Assembly: GCF_019890635.1 (NCBI RefSeq) | Contig: NZ_JAIOAB010000010.1 | Span: 62,001 to 126,000, forward strand | DNA: 64,000 bases | Reading direction: 5' to 3' | Origin: Streptomyces sennicomposti | GTDB taxonomy: Bacteria > Actinomycetota > Actinomycetes > Streptomycetales > Streptomycetaceae | In this document: piece by piece, positions 45,391 to 53,987 of the stretch | How positions within the stretch are numbered: the first letter of the stretch is position 1 | Layout of the letters: the number at the start of each line of letters is the position of its first letter | Program-made: the position numbers and the translations under genes | Notes under the pieces: model-generated | The model's database searches: none | The model's input: the letters and a program-made list of their open reading frames with translations, nothing else | Told to the model about the DNA's origin: nothing

Positions 45391-46191
45391 ATGTCGACCA
45401 AACAGCGCGCCCCGCACCCCGAAGCCCTCCGCTTCGAGAACGTGACCCTGGAGTTCCCGGGCAGCCACCGACCGGCCATCACGGACGTGTCGTTCCGGAT
45501 CGGCCGCGGCAAGTGCGTCGCCGTGATCGGCCCCAGCGGCTGCGGGAAGAGCACCCTGCTCAATCTGGCCGCCGGCCTTCTCTCACCGACCCGGGGCACG
45601 GTGCGCTTCGGGGGCGAGGAGGTCAAGGCCGTCAACTCGGAAGCCGCGTACGTGACGCAGCAGACGGACCTGCTTCCCTGGCTCAGCGTGAAGGCCAACA
45701 TCGGCCTCGCCCTGAAGTTCCGCAAGGTCCCGAAGGCGGAACGCGAGGAACGCATCGCGCACTGGATCGACGTCGTCGGGCTCAGGGGATTCGAGAACCA
45801 CTACCCCCGTGAGCTGTCCGGCGGCATGCGCAAACGCTGCGCGATCGCCAGGGCACTGATCTACGAGCCGTCCATCGTGCTCATGGACGAGCCCTTCGGG
45901 CCGCTGGACGCCATCACCCGGCTCAAGCTCCAGCAGGAACTGCTCAACCTGTGGCAGGAGCAGGAGGGCACCCTCGTCTTCGTCACCCACGACCTCAGCG
46001 AGGCCCTCTACCTCGCCGACGAGGTGGTCGTGATGTCCGAGGGCCCGGGCACCGTCCGCCGCATCCTCCCCGTCCCCTTCGGGCGCCCCCGCACCATCGG
46101 CTCCCTCATCGAGTCGCACGAGTTCTCCGAGCTCTACAACGACCTGTGGAGCCTGTTCAAGTCCGACACGAAGACGGCCGACGCAGCCTAG
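45391..46191 (+). CDS. ABC transporter ATPase, nitrate/taurine (SsuB/TauB) type
   Basis: A 266-residue ATPase with Walker A GPSGCGKST (47-55), Q-loop VTQQTDLLPWL, signature LSGGMRKRCAIARAL, Walker B IVLMDEPFGPLDA and the H-loop FVTHDLSEAL. The family energises import of sulfonates, nitrate or aromatic carboxylates. The ATG at 45391 follows GAGGAGACGAAG and is better than an ATG 45 bases upstream. Its permease is encoded 13 kb downstream in the same orientation (59312), with binding proteins at 40577 and 58242. First gene of the main operon. Confidence 0.9.
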   Translation: MSTKQRAPHPEALRFENVTLEFPGSHRPAITDVSFRIGRGKCVAVIGPSGCGKSTLLNLAAGLLSPTRGTVRFGGEEVKAVNSEAAYVTQQTDLLPWLSVKANIGLALKFRKVPKAEREERIAHWIDVVGLRGFENHYPRELSGGMRKRCAIARALIYEPSIVLMDEPFGPLDAITRLKLQQELLNLWQEQEGTLVFVTHDLSEALYLADEVVVMSEGPGTVRRILPVPFGRPRTIGSLIESHEFSELYNDLWSLFKSDTKTADAA

Positions 46192-46215
46192 GGTTCACGA
46201 AGCGAGGTCCACCCC

Positions 46216-46998
46216 TTGATATCCATCGCTGAGAAGATAGACGTGCCGAGCCCGCCGGCACGGGTCTGGGAGATCATCTCCGACCCCGCCGCCGTCGTGT
46301 CCTGCATCGGCGGCGCCGAACTGGGCGAGTCACACCCCGACGGCTCCTTCGACGGTCTCCTCGTCGTCAGGTTCGGCGGCATCCGGGTCAGGTTCGCCGC
46401 CCGCATCACCCTCGAACTGGACCAGGACCAGCGCGAAGGCCGCCTCACCGCACGCGGCAGGGACGGCCAGGGCGCCACCCGGTTCAGCGGCGAGGCCGTC
46501 TTCCAGGTGACCGAGGACCGGGCCGCCGGCGGCACCCAGGTGGCGATGACCGGCGAGATGAACCTCTCCGGCAAGCTCGCCCCGCTCATCGAGTCGGGCG
46601 CCGGCGTCGTCGTGTCCAGGATGACGCGGGAGTTCTCCGCGGCCCTCGTCGAACGCTGCGCCCTTCCGGCCGCCGACGCGTCCGGGTCCGCCACGTCGGC
46701 CCCCTCGACGTCCCCGGCCACCGCCCACCGGACCGCCGACGCCACCGCCGAGCCCGCCGGCGCCACCGCCCCGGCACCGCGTCCCGGCCTGTGGCAGCGC
46801 GTCCGCGCCCGGCTGGCCCGCCTGTTCGGCCGTGGCCGGCGCGGCGAGGACCCGGCCCGGCGCGGCGAGGACCCGGCCCGGCGCGGCGGAGACCCCGCCG
46901 GGCGCGGCGAAGGCCCCGTCCCGTCGGCCGGCACCCCGTCCGCGGACACCACCGTGGACAACCCCCTATCCACCTCTTCCCGAGGAGACCGTCCGTGA
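46216..46998 (+). CDS. CoxG-like SRPBCC protein with a low-complexity tail
   Basis: A 260-residue protein. Residues 1-150 are a CoxG-type SRPBCC domain (VPSPPARVWEIISDPAAVVS, then ARFxxRITLELDQDQREG, TGEMNLSGKLAPLIESGAGV). In CO-dehydrogenase clusters CoxG anchors the enzyme to the membrane, and SRPBCC domains bind hydrophobic ligands. The tail (about 155-260) is alanine/threonine-rich and then holds imperfect RRGEDPA repeats. The start is a TTG after GCGAGGTCC. No molybdenum hydroxylase genes are nearby, so its partner is unclear. The stop overlaps the aldolase start. Confidence 0.78.
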   Translation: MISIAEKIDVPSPPARVWEIISDPAAVVSCIGGAELGESHPDGSFDGLLVVRFGGIRVRFAARITLELDQDQREGRLTARGRDGQGATRFSGEAVFQVTEDRAAGGTQVAMTGEMNLSGKLAPLIESGAGVVVSRMTREFSAALVERCALPAADASGSATSAPSTSPATAHRTADATAEPAGATAPAPRPGLWQRVRARLARLFGRGRRGEDPARRGEDPARRGGDPAGRGEGPVPSAGTPSADTTVDNPLSTSSRGDRP

Positions 46999-47852
46999 CA
47001 GCCCGGCTCAACAAGGTCATCGCCCATCTCGCCGCAGGCCGCCACGTGTTCGCGTCCTTCTCCCCGGCCGACCCGGCTGCCGCCCTCGACTTCGCCACCA
47101 CCTCCTACGACGCCCTCGTGTTCGAGACGGAGCACAAGCCGTGGGACGCCGTCGCGCTGCGCGACAGCTTCCAGTACCTGCTCGACCGCCGCCAGATCCG
47201 GACCTCGGACGAGCCCGGACCCGCCCTCACCCCCCTCGTGCGGATCCCCGTCAACGGGGCGGAGAAGGCGCAGTGGCACGCCAAGCAGGCCCTCGACCTC
47301 GGCGCGTTCGGCGTCGTCTGGCCGCACATCTCCACCGTCGACGAGGCCCGCAACGCCGTCGCCGCCTGCCGCTACCCGACGCTGCCGGGGGAGCCCCGCC
47401 ACGAGCCGGCCGGTCTGCGCGGCGACAGCCCGGGCGCCGCCGCCCGCTTCTGGGGCGTCTCCAACCAGGAGTACTACCGGCGCGCCGGCGTCTGGCCGCT
47501 CGACCCCGACGGAGAGATCCTCGTGGCCCTCATGATCGAGGACCAGCAGGGCATCGAGAACCTGCCGCGCATGCTCGACGAGGTGCCCGGCATCGGGCTC
47601 GTCATCGTCGGCGAGGGCGACATGAGCCAGGAACTGGGCATCCCGCGTCAGTACGACCATCCGCGGATGCTGGAGTGCAAGCGACGCGTGCTGGACGTCT
47701 GCGCCGAGCGCGCGGTCCCCGTGGGGCACCCGCACGTCACCGCCGACAACGTCAAGCAGGTCCTCGACGACGGCTACCGCTTCCTGATGACCGCTCCCGT
47801 GCGCACCTACCCCGGCCTGGACCTGGGCCGCTCCCTCACCGCCCGCGCCTGA
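46995..47852 (+). CDS. HpcH/HpaI-family aldolase
   Basis: A 285-residue class II pyruvate aldolase-like TIM barrel: ALVFETEHKPWD near the start, VWPHISTVDEARNAVAACRYP (the usual pyruvate-aldolase stretch), LMIEDQQGIENL and VGEGDMSQELG. It may split a 4-hydroxy-2-oxo acid into pyruvate or oxaloacetate and a second product, which would suit the hydratase product made by the LigJ-like enzyme. The usual glycine/proline-rich phosphate loop is only partly kept. The GTG overlaps the CoxG-like stop. Confidence 0.83.
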   Translation: MTARLNKVIAHLAAGRHVFASFSPADPAAALDFATTSYDALVFETEHKPWDAVALRDSFQYLLDRRQIRTSDEPGPALTPLVRIPVNGAEKAQWHAKQALDLGAFGVVWPHISTVDEARNAVAACRYPTLPGEPRHEPAGLRGDSPGAAARFWGVSNQEYYRRAGVWPLDPDGEILVALMIEDQQGIENLPRMLDEVPGIGLVIVGEGDMSQELGIPRQYDHPRMLECKRRVLDVCAERAVPVGHPHVTADNVKQVLDDGYRFLMTAPVRTYPGLDLGRSLTARA

Positions 47853-48153
47853 CCGCCGGCCGCGCGGCCTTCCGGACCGGGTCCCCGTCCGCACGACCGG
47901 CGCCCCACCGGCCGCCCACCGCGCGCCTCACGCCCGACCGGCCGCCCGACCACCGGCGACGCGCCTGACCATCGGCCGCCCACCACCGGCCGCGCGCCTC
48001 ACGCCGCCCCCGTCACGGCCCCGACCCGCCCGCACGACCGCCGGCCCCACCCCGCCGAGCGCCCCCCAGCGCCCCCGCCGCGGACCCGGCCCCGCCCCGC
48101 CGAGCGTGCGCCCCGGACCGCCGCCGCCCGCACCCTCCCAGCAAGGAGCCCCC
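47853..48153. other. 301-base GC-rich gap with degenerate repeats inside the operon
   Basis: No gene. It is built of drifting copies of CCGGCCGCCC(A/G)CC followed by GCGCGCCTCACGCC, most visible at 47905-48003. A ribosome site (AGGAG) at its end belongs to the LigJ-like gene. It may be a repeat-expanded spacer. No promoter or GntR site is seen. Confidence 0.5.
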
Positions 48154-49209
48154 ATGCTCATCGACTGTCACGGTCACTTCACCACCGCCCCTCCCGCACT
48201 CGGCCGATGGCGGGAGAAACAGATACGCGCCTTCGAGGACTCGGGCACACGTGTGTCGCCCGACGAGCTGACCATCGGCGACGACGAGATCAGGACCGCC
48301 GTCGAACAGGGCCAGCTGAGGCTCCAGAACGAACGCGGCACCGACGTCACGCTGTTCTCGCCCGGCGCCGGGAAGATGGCCCACCACTACGGCGACGCCC
48401 GGACCAGCCTGGACTGGTCCCACGTCGCCAACGACCTGATCGCCCGGGTGTGCGCCCTGTTCCCCGGCAGGTTCGTCGGCGTCTGCCAGCTCCCCCAGTC
48501 GCCCGGCGCGGACCTGGAGACGTCCGTGCGGCACAGCGTCGCCGAACTGGAGCGCTGCGTCACGGAGTTCGGCTTCGTCGGCGCGCTGCTGAACCCGGAC
48601 CCCTCCGACGGCAACTGGCAGGCCCCGCCGGTCACCGACAAGGTGTACTACCCGCTGTACGAGAAGATGGTGGAGCTGGACGTCCCCGCCATGCTGCACG
48701 TGGCGATGTCCCGCAACCCCGCCCTCCAGGGCACCTGCGCCCACTACCTGGCCGGCGACACCGCCGTGTTCATGCAGCTGTGCCAGTCGGACCTGTTCCG
48801 CGACTTCCCCGGGCTGCGGGTCGTCATCCCGCACGGCGGCGGCGCCGTCCCCTACCACTGGGGCCGCTACCGGGGCGTCATGCAGGACCAGGGACGCCCG
48901 CCGCTGGAGGAACTCGTCCTGAACAACGTCCACTTCGACACCTGCGTGTACCACCGGCGCGGCATGCAGCTGCTGACGGACGTCATCCCGGCCCGGAACA
49001 TCCTGTTCGCCTCCGAGATGATCGGCGCCGTCCGCGGCATCGACCCGGAGACCGGAAGTCCCTTCGACGACACCAAGAGCATCCTCGACTCCGTCACCGG
49101 CCTGACCGACGAGGACCGCCGGCTCATCGAGCACGGCAACGCGCTGCGGGTGTTCCCCCGCCTGAAGAACCACAAGAACCTCGCGAACCCGGAGGCCACG
49201 AACCGATGA
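48154..49209 (+). CDS. ligJ: 4-oxalomesaconate hydratase-like amidohydrolase (LigJ type)
   Basis: A 351-residue amidohydrolase that matches the LigJ group in pattern throughout: MLIDCHGHFTTAPP, RLQNERGTDVTLFSP, VCQLPQSPGADLETS, ELERCVTEFGFVGALLNPDP, VIPHGGGAVPYHWGRYRG and ILFASEMIGAVRGIDPETG. LigJ hydrates 4-oxalomesaconate to 4-carboxy-4-hydroxy-2-oxoadipate in the protocatechuate 4,5-cleavage and gallate pathways. The HGH metal motif is intact. Neither LigAB-type dioxygenase nor gallate dioxygenase is visible in the window. The aldolase just upstream could accept the product. The stop overlaps the next start. Confidence 0.85.
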   Translation: MLIDCHGHFTTAPPALGRWREKQIRAFEDSGTRVSPDELTIGDDEIRTAVEQGQLRLQNERGTDVTLFSPGAGKMAHHYGDARTSLDWSHVANDLIARVCALFPGRFVGVCQLPQSPGADLETSVRHSVAELERCVTEFGFVGALLNPDPSDGNWQAPPVTDKVYYPLYEKMVELDVPAMLHVAMSRNPALQGTCAHYLAGDTAVFMQLCQSDLFRDFPGLRVVIPHGGGAVPYHWGRYRGVMQDQGRPPLEELVLNNVHFDTCVYHRRGMQLLTDVIPARNILFASEMIGAVRGIDPETGSPFDDTKSILDSVTGLTDEDRRLIEHGNALRVFPRLKNHKNLANPEATNR

Positions 49210-50864
49210 AGGTCTACGAAGCGATGGCCGAGGCGTTCGTCCGGGAAGGCACCCGAGACGTCTTCGGCATGATGGGCGACGCCAACATGCACTGGATGAA
49301 CGCCCTCGCCCAGCGCGGCGTGCGGCTGTTCGAGGTACGCCACGAGGGCTCCGGTCTCGGCATGGCCGACGGCTGGGCCCGGGCGGCCGGACAGCCCGGC
49401 GTCATCACCACGACCAGCGGCCCCGGCGTCTCCCAGCTCGCCACCTCGATGATCGTCGCGGCCCGGGCCCGCACCCCGCTCGTCGCCTTCTGCGGCGAGA
49501 CCGCCTGGGGCGACAAGGCCGCCGCCCAGTACCTCGACCAGGGGCGCTTCGCCGCCGCCATCGAGTGCGCCTACCTGCACCTCGACCGGGCCGACCAGGC
49601 GCAGGAGGTCGTACAGCGCGCCTTCCACCTGGCGAGGACCGAGTCCCGGCCGGTCATGATCAGCGCGCCCATGGACATCCAGACGCACGAGTTCGACGAC
49701 GCCCTCGACATGCCGTACGTGCCCTCGACCCAACTGATCGACCGGCAGCGGCCGTTGCCCGACCCCGAGCGGATCACGCGCGCCGCCGACATCGTCGGGG
49801 CCGGCAAGCGGGTGGTGATCATCGCGGGGCGCGGCGCCCGCCAGGCCGACGCCGGCGAGGGCGTCCTGCGGCTCCAGGAACGTACCGGCGCCCTGCTCGC
49901 CACCACACTCCAGGCGAAGAACTGGCTGCGCGGGCGCACCGAGCACCATGTGGGCATCTCCGGCCTGTTCGGCAACCGCGTGGCGATGGAGCTGCTGCAG
50001 GAGGCCGACTGCGTCATCGCGGTCGGCGCCAGCCTCAACCACTACACCACCGAGGCCGGTTACCTCTTCCCCGAGGCCAAGTACGTCCAGATCGACACCG
50101 CCGAGCACCTCGTCATGGGCAACGGCGCCGCCGCCGACGTCTACGTCCGCGCCGACGCGGTCACCGCACTGGACGCGCTGGAGCGCGAACTCGCCCGCCG
50201 CAACGTGCGCAACGAGGGCTTCCACACCGCGGAGGTCCGCCGCCGGCTGTCCGCCCCGCTGGTCGACCCCGCCGACTTCGTACGGGAACCGGGCCGGATC
50301 GACCCGCGCGAGGCGATCACCGTGCTGGACGAGGAACTCCCCGGCGAGATCGACCTCGTGCTCGGCAGCGGCCACCAGACCGACTTCGGGACCATGCTCT
50401 TCCAGCGCTCCCGCGAGATCGTCTCCAACTACGGCATGTTCGGCGCGATCGGGCAGGCGCCCATGCTGACCATCGGCAAGATCGTCGCCGACGGGGGACG
50501 CCCCTCGTTCGTGGTCGAGGGCGACGCCAGCTTCCTCATGCACCTCCCGGAGTTCGAGACCGCCTGCCGGTACGGACTGCCGCTGCTCGCCGTCGTCATG
50601 AACGACGAGGGACTGGGCGCCGAGTACCACAAGTCCGCGGCGAAGGGACTGGACCCGGAACTCGCCGTCATCCCGACGCCGGAACTGGGCGCGGTCGCGG
50701 TGACCCTCGGCGGGGCCGGCGCGACCGTCCGCACCACCGACGAACTCCGCGCCGCGCTCGCCGAGTTCGTCCGCGAACCCCGCCCCACCGTCATCGACGT
50801 CCGGATCAGCCGCAAGGTGCTCAGCCCGCCCTACCGGCGCCTCTGGTACGGCGAGGACGTGTGA
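49206..50864 (+). CDS. Thiamine-diphosphate-dependent enzyme (acetolactate synthase/decarboxylase-like)
   Basis: A 552-residue ThDP enzyme. It has cofactor-activating Glu47 (EVRHEGSGLGMADGWAR), GDA at about 439-441 in place of the usual GDG, and the following MNDEGLGAEYH for metal binding. The central FAD/ADP-like domain has VVIIAGRGA and VGASLNHYT. It likely decarboxylates a 2-oxo acid or joins one to an aldehyde. The ATG overlaps the LigJ-like stop. It is only distantly related to the ThDP enzyme at 37228. The reaction is unknown. Confidence 0.84.
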   Translation: MKVYEAMAEAFVREGTRDVFGMMGDANMHWMNALAQRGVRLFEVRHEGSGLGMADGWARAAGQPGVITTTSGPGVSQLATSMIVAARARTPLVAFCGETAWGDKAAAQYLDQGRFAAAIECAYLHLDRADQAQEVVQRAFHLARTESRPVMISAPMDIQTHEFDDALDMPYVPSTQLIDRQRPLPDPERITRAADIVGAGKRVVIIAGRGARQADAGEGVLRLQERTGALLATTLQAKNWLRGRTEHHVGISGLFGNRVAMELLQEADCVIAVGASLNHYTTEAGYLFPEAKYVQIDTAEHLVMGNGAAADVYVRADAVTALDALERELARRNVRNEGFHTAEVRRRLSAPLVDPADFVREPGRIDPREAITVLDEELPGEIDLVLGSGHQTDFGTMLFQRSREIVSNYGMFGAIGQAPMLTIGKIVADGGRPSFVVEGDASFLMHLPEFETACRYGLPLLAVVMNDEGLGAEYHKSAAKGLDPELAVIPTPELGAVAVTLGGAGATVRTTDELRAALAEFVREPRPTVIDVRISRKVLSPPYRRLWYGEDV

Positions 50865-50887
50865 GCGGGCCGAGGAGAGGGAGGGCC

Positions 50888-51811
50888 GTGACCGTGAACA
50901 GCTCGACCCCGGCGGGCGGGACGCTGGACGTCCTGCTCGGCAACTACCCGCACACACGTGTGCTCAGGGACGGCACGATTCCCGTCGAGGGCGCCGAGTG
51001 CCGCTTCCTGTCGGCCTCCCCGCTGCACTCCGCGTTCCCGCGGATGGCCGGCGGCCTGGAGTTCGACGTGTGCGAGATGCCCGTCGCCACCTATCTGCTG
51101 GCCCGGGACGCGGGTGTGCCCCTCACCCTGCTCCCGGCGGTGCTGATCGGCGCCACCCACCACCACTCGCTGACCCGGCTGCCCGACGGCCCCGAGCTGG
51201 ACGTACGGCGGCTCGCCGGCCACCGGATCGGGGTGCGTTCCTACGGCCAGACCACCGGACTGTGGGTGCGGGGCATCCTGCGCGAGGACTACGGCGTCGA
51301 GGCGTCGGACGTCACCTGGGTCACCACCGAGGACGCGCACGTGGCGAGTTACGTGAACCCGCCGAACGTCGAGCGGTCCACCGCCGGCGGCGTAGCGGCC
51401 CTGCTGCGCGCCGGGGACGTGGCCGCGGCGGTCCTCGGCCCGCGCGCCATCGGCGTCCAGGGCGTCCCCCTGGTCCCCGTGATCAAGGACGCGGAGCACG
51501 CGGCACAGGCCTGGACGGAACGGCACGGCACCGTGCCCGCGAACCATCTGCTGGTCGTCCGCGACGACGTCCTGCGCACCCGGCGCGACGAGGTCACCGC
51601 CTTGTTCCGGGCGCTCGCCCGGGGCATCGACGCGACCGCGGCCGAACGGGACCTCGCCACCCCGGCGGGCCGGGCCGTCACCGCCGGCTGGAGCGACTCC
51701 CTCGCCCGCTGCCTGGAGATCGCGGCCCGCTACGCCCTGGAGCAGAAGCTCGTCCGCACCCCCGTCGACCTGGCGCGCATCCAGAAGGACGCGGCGTTCC
51801 TCGAAGGCTGA
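50888..51811 (+). CDS. 4,5-dihydroxyphthalate decarboxylase-like protein, paralog 1
   Basis: A 307-residue protein with the solute-binding-like fold of the 4,5-dihydroxyphthalate (DHP) decarboxylase family: LLGNYPHTRVLRDG, EFDVCEMPVATYLLARDAGVPL, GHRIGVRSYGQTTGLWVRGI and DVTWVTTEDAHV. DHP decarboxylase removes a carboxylate to give protocatechuate. The GTG at 50888 follows GGAGAGGGAGGG. An overlapping GTG at 50861 is possible. It is one of three paralogs in a row. No signal peptide, so it is cytoplasmic and not a transport protein. Substrate unproven. Confidence 0.82.
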   Translation: MTVNSSTPAGGTLDVLLGNYPHTRVLRDGTIPVEGAECRFLSASPLHSAFPRMAGGLEFDVCEMPVATYLLARDAGVPLTLLPAVLIGATHHHSLTRLPDGPELDVRRLAGHRIGVRSYGQTTGLWVRGILREDYGVEASDVTWVTTEDAHVASYVNPPNVERSTAGGVAALLRAGDVAAAVLGPRAIGVQGVPLVPVIKDAEHAAQAWTERHGTVPANHLLVVRDDVLRTRRDEVTALFRALARGIDATAAERDLATPAGRAVTAGWSDSLARCLEIAARYALEQKLVRTPVDLARIQKDAAFLEG

Positions 51812-51852
51812 ACGGACCACCCACACCCGACCACGAGAAAGGAGGAGACGCG

Positions 51853-53025
51853 ATGAACGGCGAGCACGACGCGGAGCTGCGGGTACGGCCCTCGGCCCCC
51901 ACCCGCGAACCGGAGGTCTGGACACCCGAACTCCAGGCCAAGGTCGACTGGCGCCGAGAAGCCGCCGACGAACCGCTGCGCGGGGTGGTCACGTCCGACG
52001 GACCGGTCCCGGGCCTGTACCCGCTGACCGGAACCGGCGTCGACACCACCCGCATCCGGGAGGCGGCCGCCGCCTACCTGCGCGCCCTGACCCCCAACGA
52101 ACTCCACGCCGCGCGCTTCCCGATGCGGGACGTGACCTGGCGGCACTGGAACAACGGCGCACGCTACTTCCTGCGCCACGGCCTGCTCCTGGAGGATCTC
52201 GACGACGTCAAGCGACGGCTCGCCCTGGACCTGGTCCGGGCCTCGCTCAGCGAGGCCGGATACCGGCAGGTGATCGACCTGATGCGGCTCAACCTGACCA
52301 TCGGGGAGATCCGCGGCGAGACCGACATGCTCAACGAGTGGCTGTACTGGTTCAGCGTGTACGGAGACCCGCTCGGCGACGGCCCGTTCGGCTGGCAGCT
52401 CGACGGCCACCACGTGAACGTCAACTGCGCCCTGGTCGAGGACCACATGGTGCTCACCCCGACCTTCCTGGGCGCCGAACCGGTGGTCGCCCACGGCGGG
52501 AAGTTCGCCGGGACGACCGCGTTCCGCGCCGAGGAGACCGCGGGACAGGAACTGTTCGCGGGACTGTCGGCGCCCCAGCGGGCCCGGGCGACGATCGCCG
52601 ACGAACTGCCGGACGAACTGCATGTGGGCGCCTTCCGGGACAACTGGGAGCTGGACTACGCCGGCCTCCCGCTGAGCGAGCTGACCGGTGACCGGCGGCG
52701 CTCGGCCCTCGAACTGATCGCCCTGTACACCGACCGGGCCAACCCCGGGCACGCCAAGGTCCGGATGGACGAGGTCCTGGCACACGCGGGCGACACCTGG
52801 TTCGGGTGGGTCGGGGACCCCGACGGCGTCTTCTACTACCGCCTGCACAGCCCGGTGATCCTGGTCGAGTTCGAGCACATGCCCGGCGTGATGTACGCCA
52901 ACGACCACCCCACCCGCCGGCACATCCACACCATCGTGCGCACCCCGAACGGGGGCGACTACGGCGCCGACCTGCTGCGCCAGCACCACGCACGGCACCC
53001 CCACAACGGACCGAGGAGAAAATGA
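51853..53025 (+). CDS. DUF3500-like protein of unknown function
   Basis: A 390-residue protein whose pattern (WRHWNNG, GEIRGETDMLNEWLYWFSVY, FGWQLDGHHVNVNC, FLGAEPVV, DPDGVFYYRLHSPVILVEFEH, HPTRRHIHTIVRTPNGGDYG) fits the DUF3500 family as I recall it. The histidines and acids are so regularly placed (DGHHVN, EDHMV, HAKVRMDEV, HIHTIV) that a metal-dependent enzyme is plausible, but I know of no established activity. It lies between two DHP-decarboxylase-like genes and its stop overlaps the next start. AAAGGAGGAGACG precedes the ATG. No signal peptide or transmembrane segment. Confidence 0.75.
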   Translation: MNGEHDAELRVRPSAPTREPEVWTPELQAKVDWRREAADEPLRGVVTSDGPVPGLYPLTGTGVDTTRIREAAAAYLRALTPNELHAARFPMRDVTWRHWNNGARYFLRHGLLLEDLDDVKRRLALDLVRASLSEAGYRQVIDLMRLNLTIGEIRGETDMLNEWLYWFSVYGDPLGDGPFGWQLDGHHVNVNCALVEDHMVLTPTFLGAEPVVAHGGKFAGTTAFRAEETAGQELFAGLSAPQRARATIADELPDELHVGAFRDNWELDYAGLPLSELTGDRRRSALELIALYTDRANPGHAKVRMDEVLAHAGDTWFGWVGDPDGVFYYRLHSPVILVEFEHMPGVMYANDHPTRRHIHTIVRTPNGGDYGADLLRQHHARHPHNGPRRK

Positions 53026-53894
53026 TGAGGGTGGTACTGGGTCGCGACGACCTGGCCGCGGCGGCCGGGACGGCCGTCGAGGAGACCGGGACGCCGTTCG
53101 AGCGGGCGGCCGTCAGGCCGGTCCACAAGGCCTCCCGCGGTTTCGTCGACGGCACCGGCCCCGACCTGTGCGAACTCGCCGTCGTCACCCTGCTGCAGGC
53201 GGTCGCGCAGGGCCGCGAGGTGCTGCTGCTCCCCGTCACCGCTCTCGGCCGGGACCAGCACCAGACACTGGTCACCCTGGGCCGGCTCACGGTCGAGGAC
53301 ATCGAGGGCCGCAGCGTCGGCGTACGCGCCTGGAGCCAGACCACCGGTGTCTGGGTGCGCGGCTTCCTGACCGAGCAGTACGGCGTCGACCTGCGCAAGA
53401 TCGACTGGCGGACCTACGAGGGCGCCCACGTCGACGGCTGCGACGACCCGTCCTGGGTCACCCGCGCCCCCGAAGGCGCCAAGCTGCCCGCCGACTTCCT
53501 CGACGGACGCGTCGACTTCGGGATCATGGGCAACGAACTGCCCGCCGACGACCGCATCCGCACCGCCATCGCCGACGCCCGCGAGGCGGCCGCCCAGTGG
53601 GCGGCGAGCACCGGCTTCACACCCGTCAACCACGTCATCGGCATCACCGAGAGCGCGGCCCGGGAGCACGCCCCGGCCGTCCTCGCCGCCTTCGACGCGA
53701 TGCGCGCGGCGGCGGCCGCCGCGCCGACCGCCGCGATCGACCCGGTCGGCTTCGCGGGCCTGCGCGGCCCGTTCACCAGGGCCGCCGCCTACGCCCTGGA
53801 GCAGGAAGTCATCCCGAGGGCCGTGGAGTTCGACGAGATCGTCGACCGCACCTGCGCGGCCCTCGGCGTCCCCGCGGCCCGCCTCGGCGGCTGA
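53022..53894 (+). CDS. 4,5-dihydroxyphthalate decarboxylase-like protein, paralog 2 (divergent)
   Basis: A 290-residue member of the same family with RSVGVRAWSQTTGVWVRGFL, EQYGVDLRKIDWRTYEGAHV and GIMGNELPADDRIRTAI. The N-terminal signature is changed: EFDVCEM of paralog 1 is PDLCELA, and the first strand loses the YPHTR part (MRVVLGRDDLAAAAG). It probably keeps the fold but may differ in function or be a regulatory subunit. The ATG overlaps the DUF3500-like stop. A long hairpin lies 20 bases after its stop. Confidence 0.8.
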   Translation: MMRVVLGRDDLAAAAGTAVEETGTPFERAAVRPVHKASRGFVDGTGPDLCELAVVTLLQAVAQGREVLLLPVTALGRDQHQTLVTLGRLTVEDIEGRSVGVRAWSQTTGVWVRGFLTEQYGVDLRKIDWRTYEGAHVDGCDDPSWVTRAPEGAKLPADFLDGRVDFGIMGNELPADDRIRTAIADAREAAAQWAASTGFTPVNHVIGITESAAREHAPAVLAAFDAMRAAAAAAPTAAIDPVGFAGLRGPFTRAAAYALEQEVIPRAVEFDEIVDRTCAALGVPAARLGG

Positions 53895-53913
53895 CCCCGC
53901 CGGACCCCCCGAC

Positions 53914-53953
53914 CCGCCCCGCCCCGGCGGCCCGACGCGCCGGGGCGGGGCGG
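53914..53953 (+). terminator. Strong hairpin inside the operon, terminator or attenuator
   Basis: CCGCCCCGCCCCGGCG and its perfect complement (16-base arms) with an eight-base loop, between paralogs 2 and 3. No promoter is seen after it, so partial read-through or mRNA stabilisation is more likely than a full stop. Confidence 0.65.
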
Positions 53954-53987
53954 CCCCACCCACCCGATGAGAGACGAAAGGCAGGAA

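Noticed and set aside
47853..48153. Gap in the operon considered as a missed small gene or internal promoter
   Set aside because: The frames present are repeats of proline, arginine and alanine codons, and no -35/-10 pair or GntR site is seen.
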